DNA of 21,770 nucleotides from Dinochytrium kinnereticum. Taxonomy: Eukaryota; Chytridiomycota; Chytridiomycetes; Chytridiales; Chytridiaceae. The notes under the pieces are model-generated. The model worked only from the letters and a program-made list of their open reading frames with translations. It was not told where the DNA came from and ran no database searches. The position numbers and the translations under genes were made by a program. The stretch covers positions 1-21,770 of the forward strand of contig JADGJT010000373.1 of assembly GCA_027604005.1 (NCBI GenBank), written 5' to 3'. Below are positions 1 to 9,829 of the stretch, in pieces; position 1 is the first letter of the stretch; each line of letters starts with the position of its first letter.

Positions 1-43
1 GTTAGGCTGATGACTTGACAGATAATAAGGAAGGTTGGGGCGT

Positions 44-71
44 GAACCTCTGCTATAAAAGCAGAGGGTTC
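44..71. repeat. short inverted repeat (hairpin) with an A/T loop
   Basis: CCTCTGC (47-53) and GCAGAGG (61-67) are perfect reverse complements around a seven-base loop that reads TATAAAA. The stem can be extended by GAA/TTC with one bulged G. No T-run follows, and fungi do not use bacterial-type terminators, so a role in RNA folding or at a promoter is only a guess. Confidence 0.6.
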
Positions 72-981
72 AGAGTTCAAAGAAAAAAAAAGCTTTTATT
101 AGCAAATAAACGACACTCTCGCCAACAGTACTCCTGAACTACAATTTGAACGACGCTACTGGGTGAGCATCCCTGACCAGGAGCATTTGCTCGCTGTGTA
201 TATTCTTCTTTATTATTTTAAAGTGCTTTAACAGAGGCATCAAAGAAACGAGTACGAGAGGAAGCGTTGAAGGAGGGAGATTTGGTACAGTAGAGAGAAG
301 CCGCCTTGGACGGACAGATAGACAGGAAGCAAGCGGGAAGTTAGATGACCAATGCATCGGGCCGTACATAATGACAGGAGTGCCGCACAAGAATGGTTAC
401 TGGCTCTAAGAGTTGGACGGCACGGAGTTCGAGAAACGGACCAATTGATACTCTTCCGTATTCGGGAGGAGATGAATGGCAGGGGTGAAGGAGGAACGAC
501 GTTTGTGGAAGACGAGGTCGACACCGAGCTCAGTCACGGAAGAAAAGTCTACAATGATCGGAGTCATGGGACGGATGAAGGAGAGAGGGAAGGAGGTTGG
601 GCTCCGATGGTGAGACGATCAGTACGGCAACGGGGAGAGCGAGCATCAGGAGCAAAGTGGAGGCCGGGCACCGAATAGAAAGGTTGCGAAGAGGGTGTCG
701 GAGATGCTTCGGAGAAAGCTGTGGTATGCAGTGCCATCAGGTAATTCTGATAGAAACCACATGAGGGCAGGAGACTAATGAAGAATGATGGGATTGGGAG
801 ACGCGGGAGGAAAATCAGGGGTGTTCAATTTGAATAGGAGGAATTTGAGAGTCCGAGAGTTCTAGTAGAGATACGTCGTGAGAAGGCGAGCGGGATTCAT
901 GTGAGGGATCCGAGGGAATAGAATACGCGAGGGATTAAATTACAGTGGGAGTGAGATTGACGCGGAAGATTAATTGGAGGA

Positions 982-1000
982 GAAAGAAAGAAAGAAAGAA
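982..1000 (+). repeat. GAAA tetranucleotide microsatellite
   Basis: Nearly five perfect tandem GAAA units lie inside the purine-rich gap. It is a short simple-sequence repeat with no visible coding role. Confidence 0.85.
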
Positions 1001-1466
1001 TAAGTGTGTGAGTAAAAAGTACGTACAACATGTCCTAAGGGGAGTAGCCCTAATAGCGAAAGCAACAAGCGGTATCGTCACTACAACTGGTGGTTGCGTC
1101 AGGGGGGAAAACAGTGTGAAGTGGTGAAACAGATGTCCCAACTCTTGAACTTTTGAGTTGCAATCCGAACAGAGTGATGATTAACATGTTTTAGTTGCCG
1201 TCTCTCTTCCCTTTCTTCACACCACAATGCCATTTGATACAGAACACCCTCGCTCGTGAGCAACCCCGACCAGACGCGTCAAAGCGGTACGCGGCAGAGA
1301 ACAGAAGCTCCTGATGCCGTTGGAAGAATGTCAAGAACGGAGGCGTGTTGTGAAGTGTGGACAACGTGGTGCGGCGTATGACAGTTGTGTATTGTTTCAC
1401 GCTCACAGATCTGTTTTTTTTTGGTTGGTTTGACCTCCCGTTCCACAACTTCCAGCTGTCCTAAAC

Positions 1467-2108
1467 ATGCAGCCGTCAACGCTCGTCCTTTTCGCCGTCG
1501 CCGCCATCCTCCCGACCGCCGTCCTTTCGCAAGACGAAGCTCCGTCCGAGCAACTCTTCTCTCTCGCACAGACCCTCCCCCAGTGCTCCGCAACCTGCCT
1601 CCCAGCATTTCCAAACCCCGAGGCTGCCTCGACATTCTGCGATGGCCTGATCAACACTCAGTCTGTCATCGCCGACTGCCTCACTTCCTCCTGCTCCGAA
1701 GATGTGGAAGAAGGGGGCAGGGCTCTTGAAATTGGAGGACAGCTTGTGGCCGGGTGCGCTGAGGTTGTTCGGGTGGAGGATGGGTCTTCGACCACGGAGG
1801 CTGGCTTGCCTGACGAAGTTGCGACGACTACGGAGGCTCCTTCAGAGGCTGAAGAAGTTCCTACTGAGACTGATGCTGCTGCTCCAACTGAGTCGCAGGA
1901 GTCTTCGACCAGTCTTGCTGTTCTCACTTCTGCCAGATCGACCGCCCGCACCACGACTACTTCAAGAGCTCTCACTACCTCTGCTGTCAAGGCGACGACA
2001 ACATCCTCCACTGCACCTACCACATCATCGGGAGCTGGAATGATGAGGAAGACCGTCTGTTTGGCCTTTGTGTTTGGGGTCCCGCTTTTCTTTGCTATGC
2101 TTGCCTGA
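1467..2108 (+). CDS. CFEM-like GPI-anchored cell-surface protein
   Basis: A single-exon gene encodes 213 residues. Residues 1-21 form a signal peptide (hydrophobic core, cleavage near LSQ). Residues 30-100 hold a CFEM-like module with Cys at 40, 44, 58, 71, 76 and 97; the opening P-x-C-x3-C fits CFEM. That is six cysteines where the classic fungal CFEM domain has eight, so this is a reduced or divergent member. Residues 106-190 are a Ser/Thr/Ala/Glu-rich, probably O-glycosylated stalk. The end is a small-residue site (TTSSGAG) followed by a hydrophobic tail with no charged residue after R194, a typical GPI-anchor signal. Known CFEM proteins take part in wall structure, haem or iron capture, or host contact; which applies here cannot be told. 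The start is an ATG directly before the signal peptide. The gene converges on the 7TM gene, with 226 bp between stops. Confidence 0.82.
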   Translation: MQPSTLVLFAVAAILPTAVLSQDEAPSEQLFSLAQTLPQCSATCLPAFPNPEAASTFCDGLINTQSVIADCLTSSCSEDVEEGGRALEIGGQLVAGCAEVVRVEDGSSTTEAGLPDEVATTTEAPSEAEEVPTETDAAAPTESQESSTSLAVLTSARSTARTTTTSRALTTSAVKATTTSSTAPTTSSGAGMMRKTVCLAFVFGVPLFFAMLA

Positions 2109-2334
2109 TAGCATAGTAAGTTCCGCATTTTTTACCCTTACCTTTTTTTTGCTACCTTCTTTCGATACTTTCTCGGTCTTTTACTTTTTCTGTCATTTTT
2201 TCTTCTTCAAAGTTATTTGCCATTAAAATATTCGTGTAAAGCCCTCTGGATGGCTCTGACCCTCACTTTCAATTAAATATGTATGGCATACAAAAAAACA
2301 AAGCAAATCAAAACGTTTAAGTCTCCCCAAAACT

Positions 2335-3679
2335 TCATGAACTCCTTATAAAGCCTTCCGAGTATTGAAGTGTCTCGACCGACTCATTTGATGCGGCTGT
2401 TGCGGGGCGCGGTCCCGATTCTTCCGTTATAGCCGTCGGATCCGCCGACTGCCCAACCTTCTGCTCCGTTGCCGCCTGCAACTTAGTCTCGGCAGTTTTC
2501 ATAAAAGTCATATCGTACGTCATTAAGAAGGAGAGAACCTATGGACAAAAACATTAGAAGGACGACAATTTCCGCTTCTCAAGCCTTTGGTTTCCTAAGA
2601 GCGACCAGTGAAATGATATAAACCCACCATGAATTGTAAGGTCGCCGCCATGAGGTATATGGAGTGATCAACCTTGTAGGTTAACATTAAGAACAGCCCA
2701 GTGATGACATTCAGAACCAAAACTACAACGGTATTAGATAAGGTATTTGATAAAAACAAGGACGGAAGAGAAGAAAAAACAGGAAATAGAGGAACAATGA
2801 AACTTGAAAGACGTTGAGAGGGGACGAAAAAACTCACCCGTCCCTGATCTCAACATATTCCAATTCCGATAGATTGAAAAGAACGGCACATCGCCAACAA
2901 GCTTCTCCGCCTCCTTAATGATCATGAAATTTCGTATGGTAACGTAGAGATCGATCGCAATATCCGATGAGATATACCACCATCCAGTAGAAACGTTCGC
3001 ATGATATTTGCATTTATCGAAGGAGGAAGCCGAGCTGGGAGACATGATGACGTCTGCAAAGCCTAAAGGTAAAAGATTTACTTTGATAGTCCATATGTAT
3101 GTGCAGTCTGGACGAAGGAATACGTGCTGGGTACTTACCGGCAGCGAGACGGTTCATTATCAGCAATGCAACAATGAGCCTGTCGTTTAAAGACGTCGGT
3201 ACCAGTGTAAGAACCCGCAACATCAGAAGAAGGCCAATGCATAACTATACATTCCACGAAAACAGGAAAGATGAGATTCTTTGATACGTAACCAAGATGT
3301 ATAACACTAGAACAAAACACAGAACAAAACAAAAGTCCATAAAAATGAACAAGATGCCAAAGCAATGTGGTAAAATCCATAAAATGAAGGGAGGAAAGAA
3401 GGCACCTACCAAGAAAACCTGACAGGCTGCATTTCCAGTGAATCCAAAGAACTGACATCGACTTCCGAATGGGAACAGGAACAGTGCAAACATGAGCCCA
3501 GTTACAACCACCGCAAGGTTCATGGCAAGTTTGAAGATGTCCAGACCTTTCTGAAAGGCCAAAACAAGGTACACGGAGAACAAAGAGTTCTGAATGCCTG
3601 TGACGATGAGCCCACCAAGTACAATCATCGTGGCTGCCTCATCAATATTGACGGGAAAGAAGTATGCCGGGGTTGACAT
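2335..3679 (-). CDS. seven-transmembrane protein of unknown function (five exons)
   Basis: Proposed exons are 3679-3410, 3244-3139, 3053-2838, 2722-2628 and 2538-2335, giving 296 residues. All junctions have GT donors (GTAGGT, GTAAGT, GTGAGT, GTGGGT) and AG acceptors, and the phases match (0, 1, 1, 0). Hydrophobic helices lie at about 18-41, 54-71, 85-104, 112-125, 150-170, 198-213 and 218-236, a GPCR-like count with a short N-terminus. The tail after about 242 is hydrophilic, rich in Ala/Thr/Glu/Ser and probably cytosolic. I recognise no named family; it resembles the many uncharacterised 7TM proteins of basidiomycetes. Ligand and G-protein coupling are unknown. In-frame GTG codons lie upstream, but the first ATG is at 3679. 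It is divergent from the hydrolase-GTPase fusion and convergent with the CFEM-like gene. The weakest calls are the acceptor at 3245 and the last donor. Confidence 0.75.
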
Positions 3680-4481
3680 TGCTTGCACCACTTCCAGATG
3701 AGCTGAAAGCCTCGATATCGATGGGGATTCAAGAAATCGAACGAATTCAACAATGGACGCAGCGAGCTGATGCAGTGAATGTGGTGCGGATGGACGTTGG
3801 TGGGAATCAGCACAGTGACGGTGATTGATATTGATTGATGCCTCCCCTTCAGATGCACCAGGCCGTCGTCATTCCCAAGTGGGTCTCTCCGCCGATGCCC
3901 TAGCTCCTCGTCGTCCTGAGACGCTTTCCTCGTTTCCAGCAGCAAGCGATCGTGATGCTTCTCCGCTGTTCGGTTCGGTCACCTCTCCTAGTATAGCTGC
4001 AGAAGGTTTGTCTCACGGTGGTGGCTCCTATCCCTTCTTTTACAACGTTGTGTTGCTGGCACGGAACGCCCTGGGAGGGATCAGCGACCAGCGTCGATGC
4101 ACTGGATAGCCGTTTGATATCGGTGAATTGCATCCGTCATCTGCAGCCTTTCGCATCCTACCTGTCGTGGTCGGTGGAATTTGCCGTTCATCAATAGCTG
4201 TTTTCAACTCGACCTTTCGCTGGCGCTACTACCTGCTGCTTGCAATGCTTTGAGGATTCTCGCGTATCGGCCTTTCCCACTAGTCCTTGGCCTTTGACCT
4301 GACGGACAGTTGGACACCCCAGAGGTTCTTTTGAGGAAGAGATTTTTTGGAGGAAGGTGACTCTGCTGCCAGGCGAAGGCGAAGAGCCCATACGACATAT
4401 CCCCTCCTTCAAGACCACCGTCATTCCAGACCTCCTTCCATCCATCCATCATCCGTCCACTGCCACTCTTGGGCAATCAAC
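3680..4481. promoter_or_regulatory. divergent promoter region between the 7TM gene and the fusion gene
   Basis: These 802 bp separate two start codons that face away from each other, so both promoters and both 5' leaders must lie here. The plus strand carries pyrimidine-rich patches (about 4150-4180 and 4396-4450) close to the fusion gene start. I see no clear TATA box for either side. The frame of the fusion gene stays open upstream to about 4347 but contains no ATG there, so it is treated as leader. Confidence 0.55.
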
Positions 4482-6953
4482 ATGAGCCAAAAATATCCAT
4501 CACACAGCGATCTGGCTCTGTTCAAACCCCTACGTATTCTCGTCCTTCATGGCTCGTCCCAGTCTGGTTCAATCTTCCAAGAGCGCATGCAGCGCCTGGA
4601 GACTCATCTCCTGTCCAACCTTCATCCGACCCCAAAGATAACGTACGTCGATGCACCTCATGAATTGGAACTCAAGCAAGGAGACTCTGTCAAAACCCGA
4701 GCATGGTTTGATAGGGGCGGGACCTGCGCATGCAAGTCTTTAGAATTCTTGGAGGGAATTTGGAAGAGAGTTGGACCTTTTGATGGGCTTATTGGATTCA
4801 GCGCCGGAGCTGCCATAGCCACTATCCTCGCTTCCCTTCCTTCAAGATTTCCTGGAATTGCATGGGTCATTGCCGCCTCCTCTCCGACCCTAACACCCTG
4901 CGAGAACCTCCAATTAGCCGAGAAAGCGCCTCACTGGATTCGCTCGCTGCATGCTGCTGGATCCGCGGATCGCCTTGTAGAGGCTGAGGAGTCTTTTCGG
5001 AATGCTGATAACGTCTTTGAAGGGTGGGAACGCCATCACCACGACCAAGGCCATGCCATGCCTATGCGTGCCGAAGATATTGGTGTTTATTTTTCCTTCA
5101 TCCGCCAGGCTTCAAGGCCTTCCAACATGGACAAAGAGGCTGTTCTAGAGGAGTTGGAATCTCTGTCAGCGATCTATGGAGACGACTTCTCGGTCTTACT
5201 GCAACAGGAGGAAGATACGGCGGACTCAGTAGTGGTAGGGTTCATCAAAATATCATCAGAGGACACAAGGTGGAGCAACCGAACGCTTTATCTTACTTTT
5301 CGCCTTGGCCCTACCTATCCTCAATCACCTCCTCATCTGAGGCTCCATCATGAAATGGGGCTCCTCGAGTTCTCATCCGCCTACGCATCCTCTCTTATTT
5401 CGTCTGTATCTCAGGCCATTACACCACTTTTCGGGTCTCCCATGCTGTTCGAGGCTACCTGCACTGCTCAGCAGGCGTTGCAAGACCTGGACAAGGCTGG
5501 ACTGAATGCAAGTGATACCGAGCCCGACTCTGACGGACAGGAAGACGAGGAACAGCACCTTGACCCTCTCATTGTCGTCTCAGGGTCCACCGTCTCCAAG
5601 TCAAAATCCTCCCGAGGTCCATGGCGGCATACGATCGGCTTGGTAGGGAAACCGTCGGCAGGAAAATCCACATTCTTTAATTGCGCAACACGGTCCCGTC
5701 AAGCCAAGGTCGCCCCACATCCTTTCACAACCATTGACCCGAATGTAGGTGTGGGATACTGGCAGGTCCCGGAAGGCCTGATTCCTTCCGCGTGGAAGCC
5801 GACTCGGCAAAGAGTTTTCTTACCTTGCTTGGTGAAGGATGTCGCTGGGCTCGTCCCTGGAGCCTGTGAAGGTCGGGGAAGGGGAAATCAGTTTCTGAAT
5901 GACCTCTGTGATGCTGATGTGCTCATTCACGTTGTTGACGCGTCAGGGATGAGCGACGAGGATGGGAACATTGTTGCTGGTATTGACGATGCATCAAGCT
6001 TGGATCCTATGAATGATATTCGTTGGGTGAAAGAAGAGCTCCGGCAATGGATCCTTGGGAACATCACCAAGAAATGGTCGTCTGTCATTCGCCGACCCTC
6101 CAAACTTATCGACATGTTCAGCGGGTATCAAGCTCCTCGGTGGCTTATCGACCAGGCCATTAGAAACGGAGGCTTGGACCCGGAGGTTGACCGCACCTAT
6201 GCTCGAACTCACTGGACGTTGGCTCACGCAGCAAGAGTTGTTGATTCATTTTTAGAGGTCAGGTTTCCTATCCTCTTGGCCCTGAACAAGGCGGACCTCC
6301 CGACTTCGGCTAGGCATATTCAACGAATCTTGGGGACTAACGATGCGGGGTCCTCTGTTATGAAAGAATCAGGTAGCGCCGCTGCCGTGCCTGTCTGTGC
6401 CGCCGCCGAGGCTTGGCTTCAGGAGGAGGACAGGGACGGGAGGATTCGATACGATTGTGGTGATGATTATGCCGAGCTCGCACCAGGACTCGACGCGTCG
6501 TCGCTTGGGTTACAATGGGAGTCTGAATGGCAACGTGCGCAGAATGTCCTTTTGAGCCATGGCGGCACAGGAGTTTTGACCGCCTTAACGGCTGCAGTTA
6601 TGCTACGACCTCCTGTTATCTGCCACCCCGTTGAAGACCTTGAATCCGTCACACCCATCCCACCCCCCTTCCTTCGGTCCGACGGAGCCCCCCATGCCTT
6701 GACTTGTTTCAATGTGAGTCAGGATGGCGCCTACGTGGCTGTGAAGCCTGGGACCACCGTTCTGGACGTGTTCAAGGCCCTCACCCATGATGGGGTCTTT
6801 GCAGGGCAGTATGTTCGGAGTGAAGGGATGAAGCGGGATGGGACGATGAGAAGGCCGCTGAAGAAGGAGACGGAGATTGAAGAGGCATCGGCGGTTGTCC
6901 GTTTGATGGGGAATCGGAGGAGTCGCTGGCAGGTGGACAGGGTGATGGCGTGA
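4482..6953 (+). CDS. FSH1-type serine hydrolase / RWD / YGR210-type Obg GTPase fusion
   Basis: One uninterrupted frame encodes 823 residues. Residues about 14-210 are an FSH1-family alpha/beta hydrolase, with nucleophile Ser107 in GFSAGA, probable Asp163 (GSADRLV) and His191 (QGHAMP), so the triad looks intact. Residues about 216-337 form an RWD domain (EELESLSAIYGDDF opening, YPQSPP at 279-284). An acidic linker (about 345-358) leads to a TRAFAC GTPase of the Obg/YchF-like group closest to yeast YGR210C: P-loop GKPSAGKST 389-397, TIDPNVGVGY at 417-426, DVAGLVPGA from 453 and NKAD 602-605. A YGR210-type C-terminal region follows, with a TGS-like segment near 743-767. RWD domains bind Gcn1 or pair with Obg GTPases (Gir2 with Rbg2), so ribosome-linked stress signalling is a reasonable inference. 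The hydrolase substrate is unknown. The start is the first ATG of the frame. An ATG at 5127 opens the RWD part and could be a second start. No introns are seen, unlike most neighbours. Confidence 0.85.
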   Translation: MSQKYPSHSDLALFKPLRILVLHGSSQSGSIFQERMQRLETHLLSNLHPTPKITYVDAPHELELKQGDSVKTRAWFDRGGTCACKSLEFLEGIWKRVGPFDGLIGFSAGAAIATILASLPSRFPGIAWVIAASSPTLTPCENLQLAEKAPHWIRSLHAAGSADRLVEAEESFRNADNVFEGWERHHHDQGHAMPMRAEDIGVYFSFIRQASRPSNMDKEAVLEELESLSAIYGDDFSVLLQQEEDTADSVVVGFIKISSEDTRWSNRTLYLTFRLGPTYPQSPPHLRLHHEMGLLEFSSAYASSLISSVSQAITPLFGSPMLFEATCTAQQALQDLDKAGLNASDTEPDSDGQEDEEQHLDPLIVVSGSTVSKSKSSRGPWRHTIGLVGKPSAGKSTFFNCATRSRQAKVAPHPFTTIDPNVGVGYWQVPEGLIPSAWKPTRQRVFLPCLVKDVAGLVPGACEGRGRGNQFLNDLCDADVLIHVVDASGMSDEDGNIVAGIDDASSLDPMNDIRWVKEELRQWILGNITKKWSSVIRRPSKLIDMFSGYQAPRWLIDQAIRNGGLDPEVDRTYARTHWTLAHAARVVDSFLEVRFPILLALNKADLPTSARHIQRILGTNDAGSSVMKESGSAAAVPVCAAAEAWLQEEDRDGRIRYDCGDDYAELAPGLDASSLGLQWESEWQRAQNVLLSHGGTGVLTALTAAVMLRPPVICHPVEDLESVTPIPPPFLRSDGAPHALTCFNVSQDGAYVAVKPGTTVLDVFKALTHDGVFAGQYVRSEGMKRDGTMRRPLKKETEIEEASAVVRLMGNRRSRWQVDRVMA

Positions 6954-8045
6954 GGTGTTCAGTGTTTGAACGCAATTATTTTATTTTTAATACATGTACT
7001 TCTGAAAATAATAATGCTTCCTCTGGTGTTCAAGCTCCTGACGAGCATCAGACTCGCGTTTGCATTCATCAACGCCATTCACTTTGTGTTTGTGAGGAAT
7101 GACGAGGAGGGTGATGGTGTTTCTGTGTGGGGGTGAAGGAAGAGGTCCGCTGTAAGGGAGAGGAGGAGGAGGTTGGAGTTGGAAATATCCAGAATGGCCT
7201 ACAGGCGATATCTCATCCTGAAGCGCGTCCGGCAGTATGTCCGCGCAAGGAACCTTCGCATCAAGCGAGACAGATACGAATTGAAATGATACACATTGTT
7301 GCTAACGATTTTACTGGAATTATGGAGAATACGTGCGTTCTTGCCACATCCTTCTGAAAGGACCTGGCGAGCCTTGCTGCGGAGGGCAATGCCAGCATCG
7401 ACGTATTCAAACCACCTCATGGGCATCAGGCGGTAAAACGTGAATCGAATCATCCACCAAGATCACCGGTATGAGAACAAGGGCGATTTGCATCAAGGTG
7501 ATATGAACGCACGTCAAAGGACAACATAGCCACCCAACGCCCAATCTAACCCTCCACTTACTTCTGTTTCTATCTGACAGAATTCTTGTCAACGCCCTCA
7601 GCATCTCAGCCTGGATTCTTTCCTCCACTCATCCTCACCCCTTGCCATAACTCAGGAACCCACTCACAACCCATCCAGCCCTTGGGTCAGTCAGTCTCCC
7701 ACCTCTTCTATCGCCTGGATCGTCGTCGTCGTATCTGCATAACTACAGGTAAGGTCATCTTTTCGGCCTCTCATCCCTCAAATCGGTGATGCGTAACCGG
7801 TTGTACCTTCTTACCTTTCCCGTCACAGGCTGCGACTAGTCGCGTCATCCAAGCTTACATTGCTCTTCTTCTCCTCGTTTCGCGCCGCATTTCCTTCCGA
7901 GGAAAGCTCGACCAGCCTACGACGGTGACGCACATTCTGCGATCGCCAGCAGCAGTCAATCAACACTACCTTTCACCACATTGAAACTTACAGCAAGGTT
8001 TGCAAGGAAGATGATAGGATTATTCACACACTAACTGCTTTGAAG
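6954..8045. other. gap with weak ORFs on both strands; leader of gene X
   Basis: This 1.1 kb stretch follows the fusion gene stop and precedes gene X. The first 50 bp are A/T-rich and fit a 3' UTR. An ATG frame on the minus strand (7453-7199, 84 codons, Arg-rich) and short plus-strand frames exist, but none matches a family I know, and I could not build a clean spliced model. Splice-like signals on the plus strand suit a spliced leader of gene X: a CTAAC tract ending in a CAG acceptor near 7580, and a donor-acceptor pair at 7749-7828. A short upstream ORF starts at 8011 (ATG ATA GGA...TAA). Confidence 0.4.
7749..7828 (+). other. candidate 5' UTR intron of gene X
   Basis: CAG|GTAAGG at 7748/7749 and a pyrimidine-rich CACAG acceptor ending at 7828 delimit 80 bp, with a TAAC branch-like motif at about 7793. 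The flanks are not open in a shared frame with gene X, so if it is spliced it lies in the leader. Confidence 0.35.
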
Positions 8046-8766
8046 ATGCCTCTTATGTCGTTGCCAATCCGTTGCTCTTCCGGCGGCGGGGCTTCTGCGC
8101 GAGGGTCCAACGATGAAGGGCGAGCCTCGACAGCAGCGCGCATGCAGAGGACCTCCAAAAAGAGCAAAAAGGTCAAGATTATCTTTAAAGATGACTCCAG
8201 CGCCACGCTGGATGGAGGTGATGTGGTCACCGCGAAGGTTTGTTGTTCTTACTTTTCCTGTCTCCTCAGGCCTCATGTATTATTTTTCTTTCCCTTTTCC
8301 GTTTATTCCCTTTGACGAACAGGGTGTTTTGAGACTTGACAGGGAGGCTGCTGCAGCCCAATCCCAACCTTCCGTTTTGGCTGTGAAGCCCTGCTTGCCG
8401 GTTCACGGTGATCACGCTGTCGGGACAAGGGAGTTCAAGACGCTGGCTGGCTCTTCAGCTGCCAAAAGGGGCTTGAATGTTCACGCTGCGGAGTTTATTC
8501 CCGCGGCGCTAGCCACACCGGCATCCGATGTCCAGCAAAGCATCGGCCCCGTTTATGTGTGCCATCCACCGATCCCCCTCCACAGTGTCGTAGAGGAGAT
8601 TGATGGTGAGGTTTGGCCAGTCGGGTACCCCAGGTACCTGTGCCACTACGGGCCATGGGAGGTCATTATGCCCTTGTGGTCCGTGGCGCATAATTTCGCT
8701 CTTGTCTACGTGCCTACGGTCTACTATGACATTTTATATCAGGCCGGATGTATCCGTCACCTTTAG
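8046..8766 (+). CDS. orphan protein gene X (two exons)
   Basis: Exons 8046-8237 and 8323-8766 give about 211 residues; the 85 bp intron runs from GTTTGT to ACAG in phase 0. I recognise no domain. The N-terminal third is basic and low-complexity (Lys-rich near AAG/AAA runs around residues 40-50). It is followed by a short beta-like stretch (VKIIFKDDSSATLDGGDVV) and a C-terminal half rich in Pro, Val, Tyr and His, with no signal peptide or clear membrane segment. The reason to call it a gene is comparison with its decayed copy at 17309-17847. That copy keeps the intron in the same place, has a 9-bp in-frame deletion and a long stretch of conserved frame, and is broken by small frameshifts. The start is the first ATG in frame; an upstream TTG codon in the same frame is unlikely to be used. 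It converges on the GPCR gene. Confidence 0.55.
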
Positions 8767-9829
8767 TTTCTTTTATCGAAATATTATATACTTTAGAATA
8801 TAGTAATTGTTATTGTACTGGTCGTTTAACAAACTACTCTTCCTGTTGGTAGTCAATAAAATAGATTGAATATCGTATAGAAGTTTATCTTTCATTATTA
8901 TTTCTTTACATGTGTATGCATGAACTCCTCACGCACAGCCCATCTAATGAAAGTTGCATTTGACATCCGTCCACATGTATGCTGCATCGCGGCCATTTTT
9001 CAAAGCCAAAAAGTTTGCCCGAGGTCACCGAATAGGGTGGTGATCAAGAGTGCTTTGCTGGGCCCTCTTTGCAGATTCATGAGTATGTCCCCAACAACAT
9101 TATTCATAACTTGGACTCTGCTGTTGCTCGGGTTTGGATGGTGAGGCTCTTGGACCTTGACTGACTTTTTGCCCATCCTTATTATTGATTTTTGTTTTTT
9201 ATAAAATATTTAAAACATATATAATTCTCTGAATAAACTTTCTCCTAAATATTGTCGGGTTTTTCTCGCTGATCATACTTTGAGTATCTTTTTTTCGCCG
9301 AAGTTGGTTTCAACTATGCCACTTGCAAACTTTTTTTTGTCACAAATGAATCAATTAGGTTGGACGCACAACACCAAAATGTTTTGTTTCATCCGTATCT
9401 TAGTTATAAGGTAGGAATCAAGTGACGATGGGAAGCTTGCTGGTAAAAAATATTTTCAAATATGAACTTCAATGAGGTTATGCAATCAAAAATATGGTTT
9501 CCTTCTCTTTCTCAAAAAGGTAAGTAACAAAGGGGTCCAAATCGGTGTTTTCTGTACAGAAGAAAGAAAAAAATCAAGGTGTACATGCGAAAACTAACTG
9601 GGGCAAAGCAAAAAAATTCTAAGGAGAACAAGAAGGGAGAAGTAAATATGTAAAAGAATGTCAACCAGAAGTTGAAGAAACTGGTACCCCTTGAAATCTC
9701 TACTGTAAGGGGGAAGGCGGGATAAGCCAAGAAAACGACACGAAAAGAATAAAATCATTCTAAATTGTTTCCCCCCTAGTTTCTTACATTGTCGCGGTAA
9801 AGTGAAAAAACAAACAAACCGAAGAGCTA
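8767..9829. other. A/T-rich gap between gene X and the GPCR
   Basis: This 1.06 kb between convergent stops holds long A/T-rich tracts (about 8767-8900 and 9180-9350) expected of two 3' UTRs. One short stretch, 9075-9164 (+), reads as a coding-like peptide of 29 residues ending at TGA, and it follows a TTTGCAG acceptor-like motif. A stop lies just upstream in its frame and no partner exon was found. I regard it as a possible gene remnant only. The open frames between 9512 and 9833 are low-complexity and look fortuitous. Confidence 0.4.

Larger units (their letters stand above)
1..1466. other. purine-rich gap without a convincing gene
   Basis: No open frame here shows a recognisable domain, signal peptide or clean exon pattern. 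The longest ATG frame (352-678, +, 108 codons) has a low-complexity, charge-rich translation typical of GA-rich noncoding DNA. From about 240 to 1130 the plus strand is rich in GA/GGA/GAAA runs, so the minus strand is pyrimidine-rich, as fungal promoters and leaders often are. An AATAAA at about 104-109 (+) could be the polyadenylation signal of a gene lying left of the window. The last part, to 1466, must hold the promoter of the CFEM-like gene. Confidence 0.5.

Noticed and set aside
1658..2128. 156-codon frame antisense to the CFEM-like gene
   Set aside because: It mirrors the Ser/Thr codon pattern of the real gene and shows no domain.
4347..4481. Upstream extension of the hydrolase-GTPase frame
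   Set aside because: The frame is open but begins with TTG and has no ATG until 4482; the extra residues are low-complexity and precede the natural start of the hydrolase domain.
7199..7453. 84-codon minus-strand ORF after the fusion gene
   Set aside because: It has an ATG but no family resemblance; splice-like motifs nearby gave no phase-consistent model, and plus-strand signals in the same interval fit a gene X leader at least as well.
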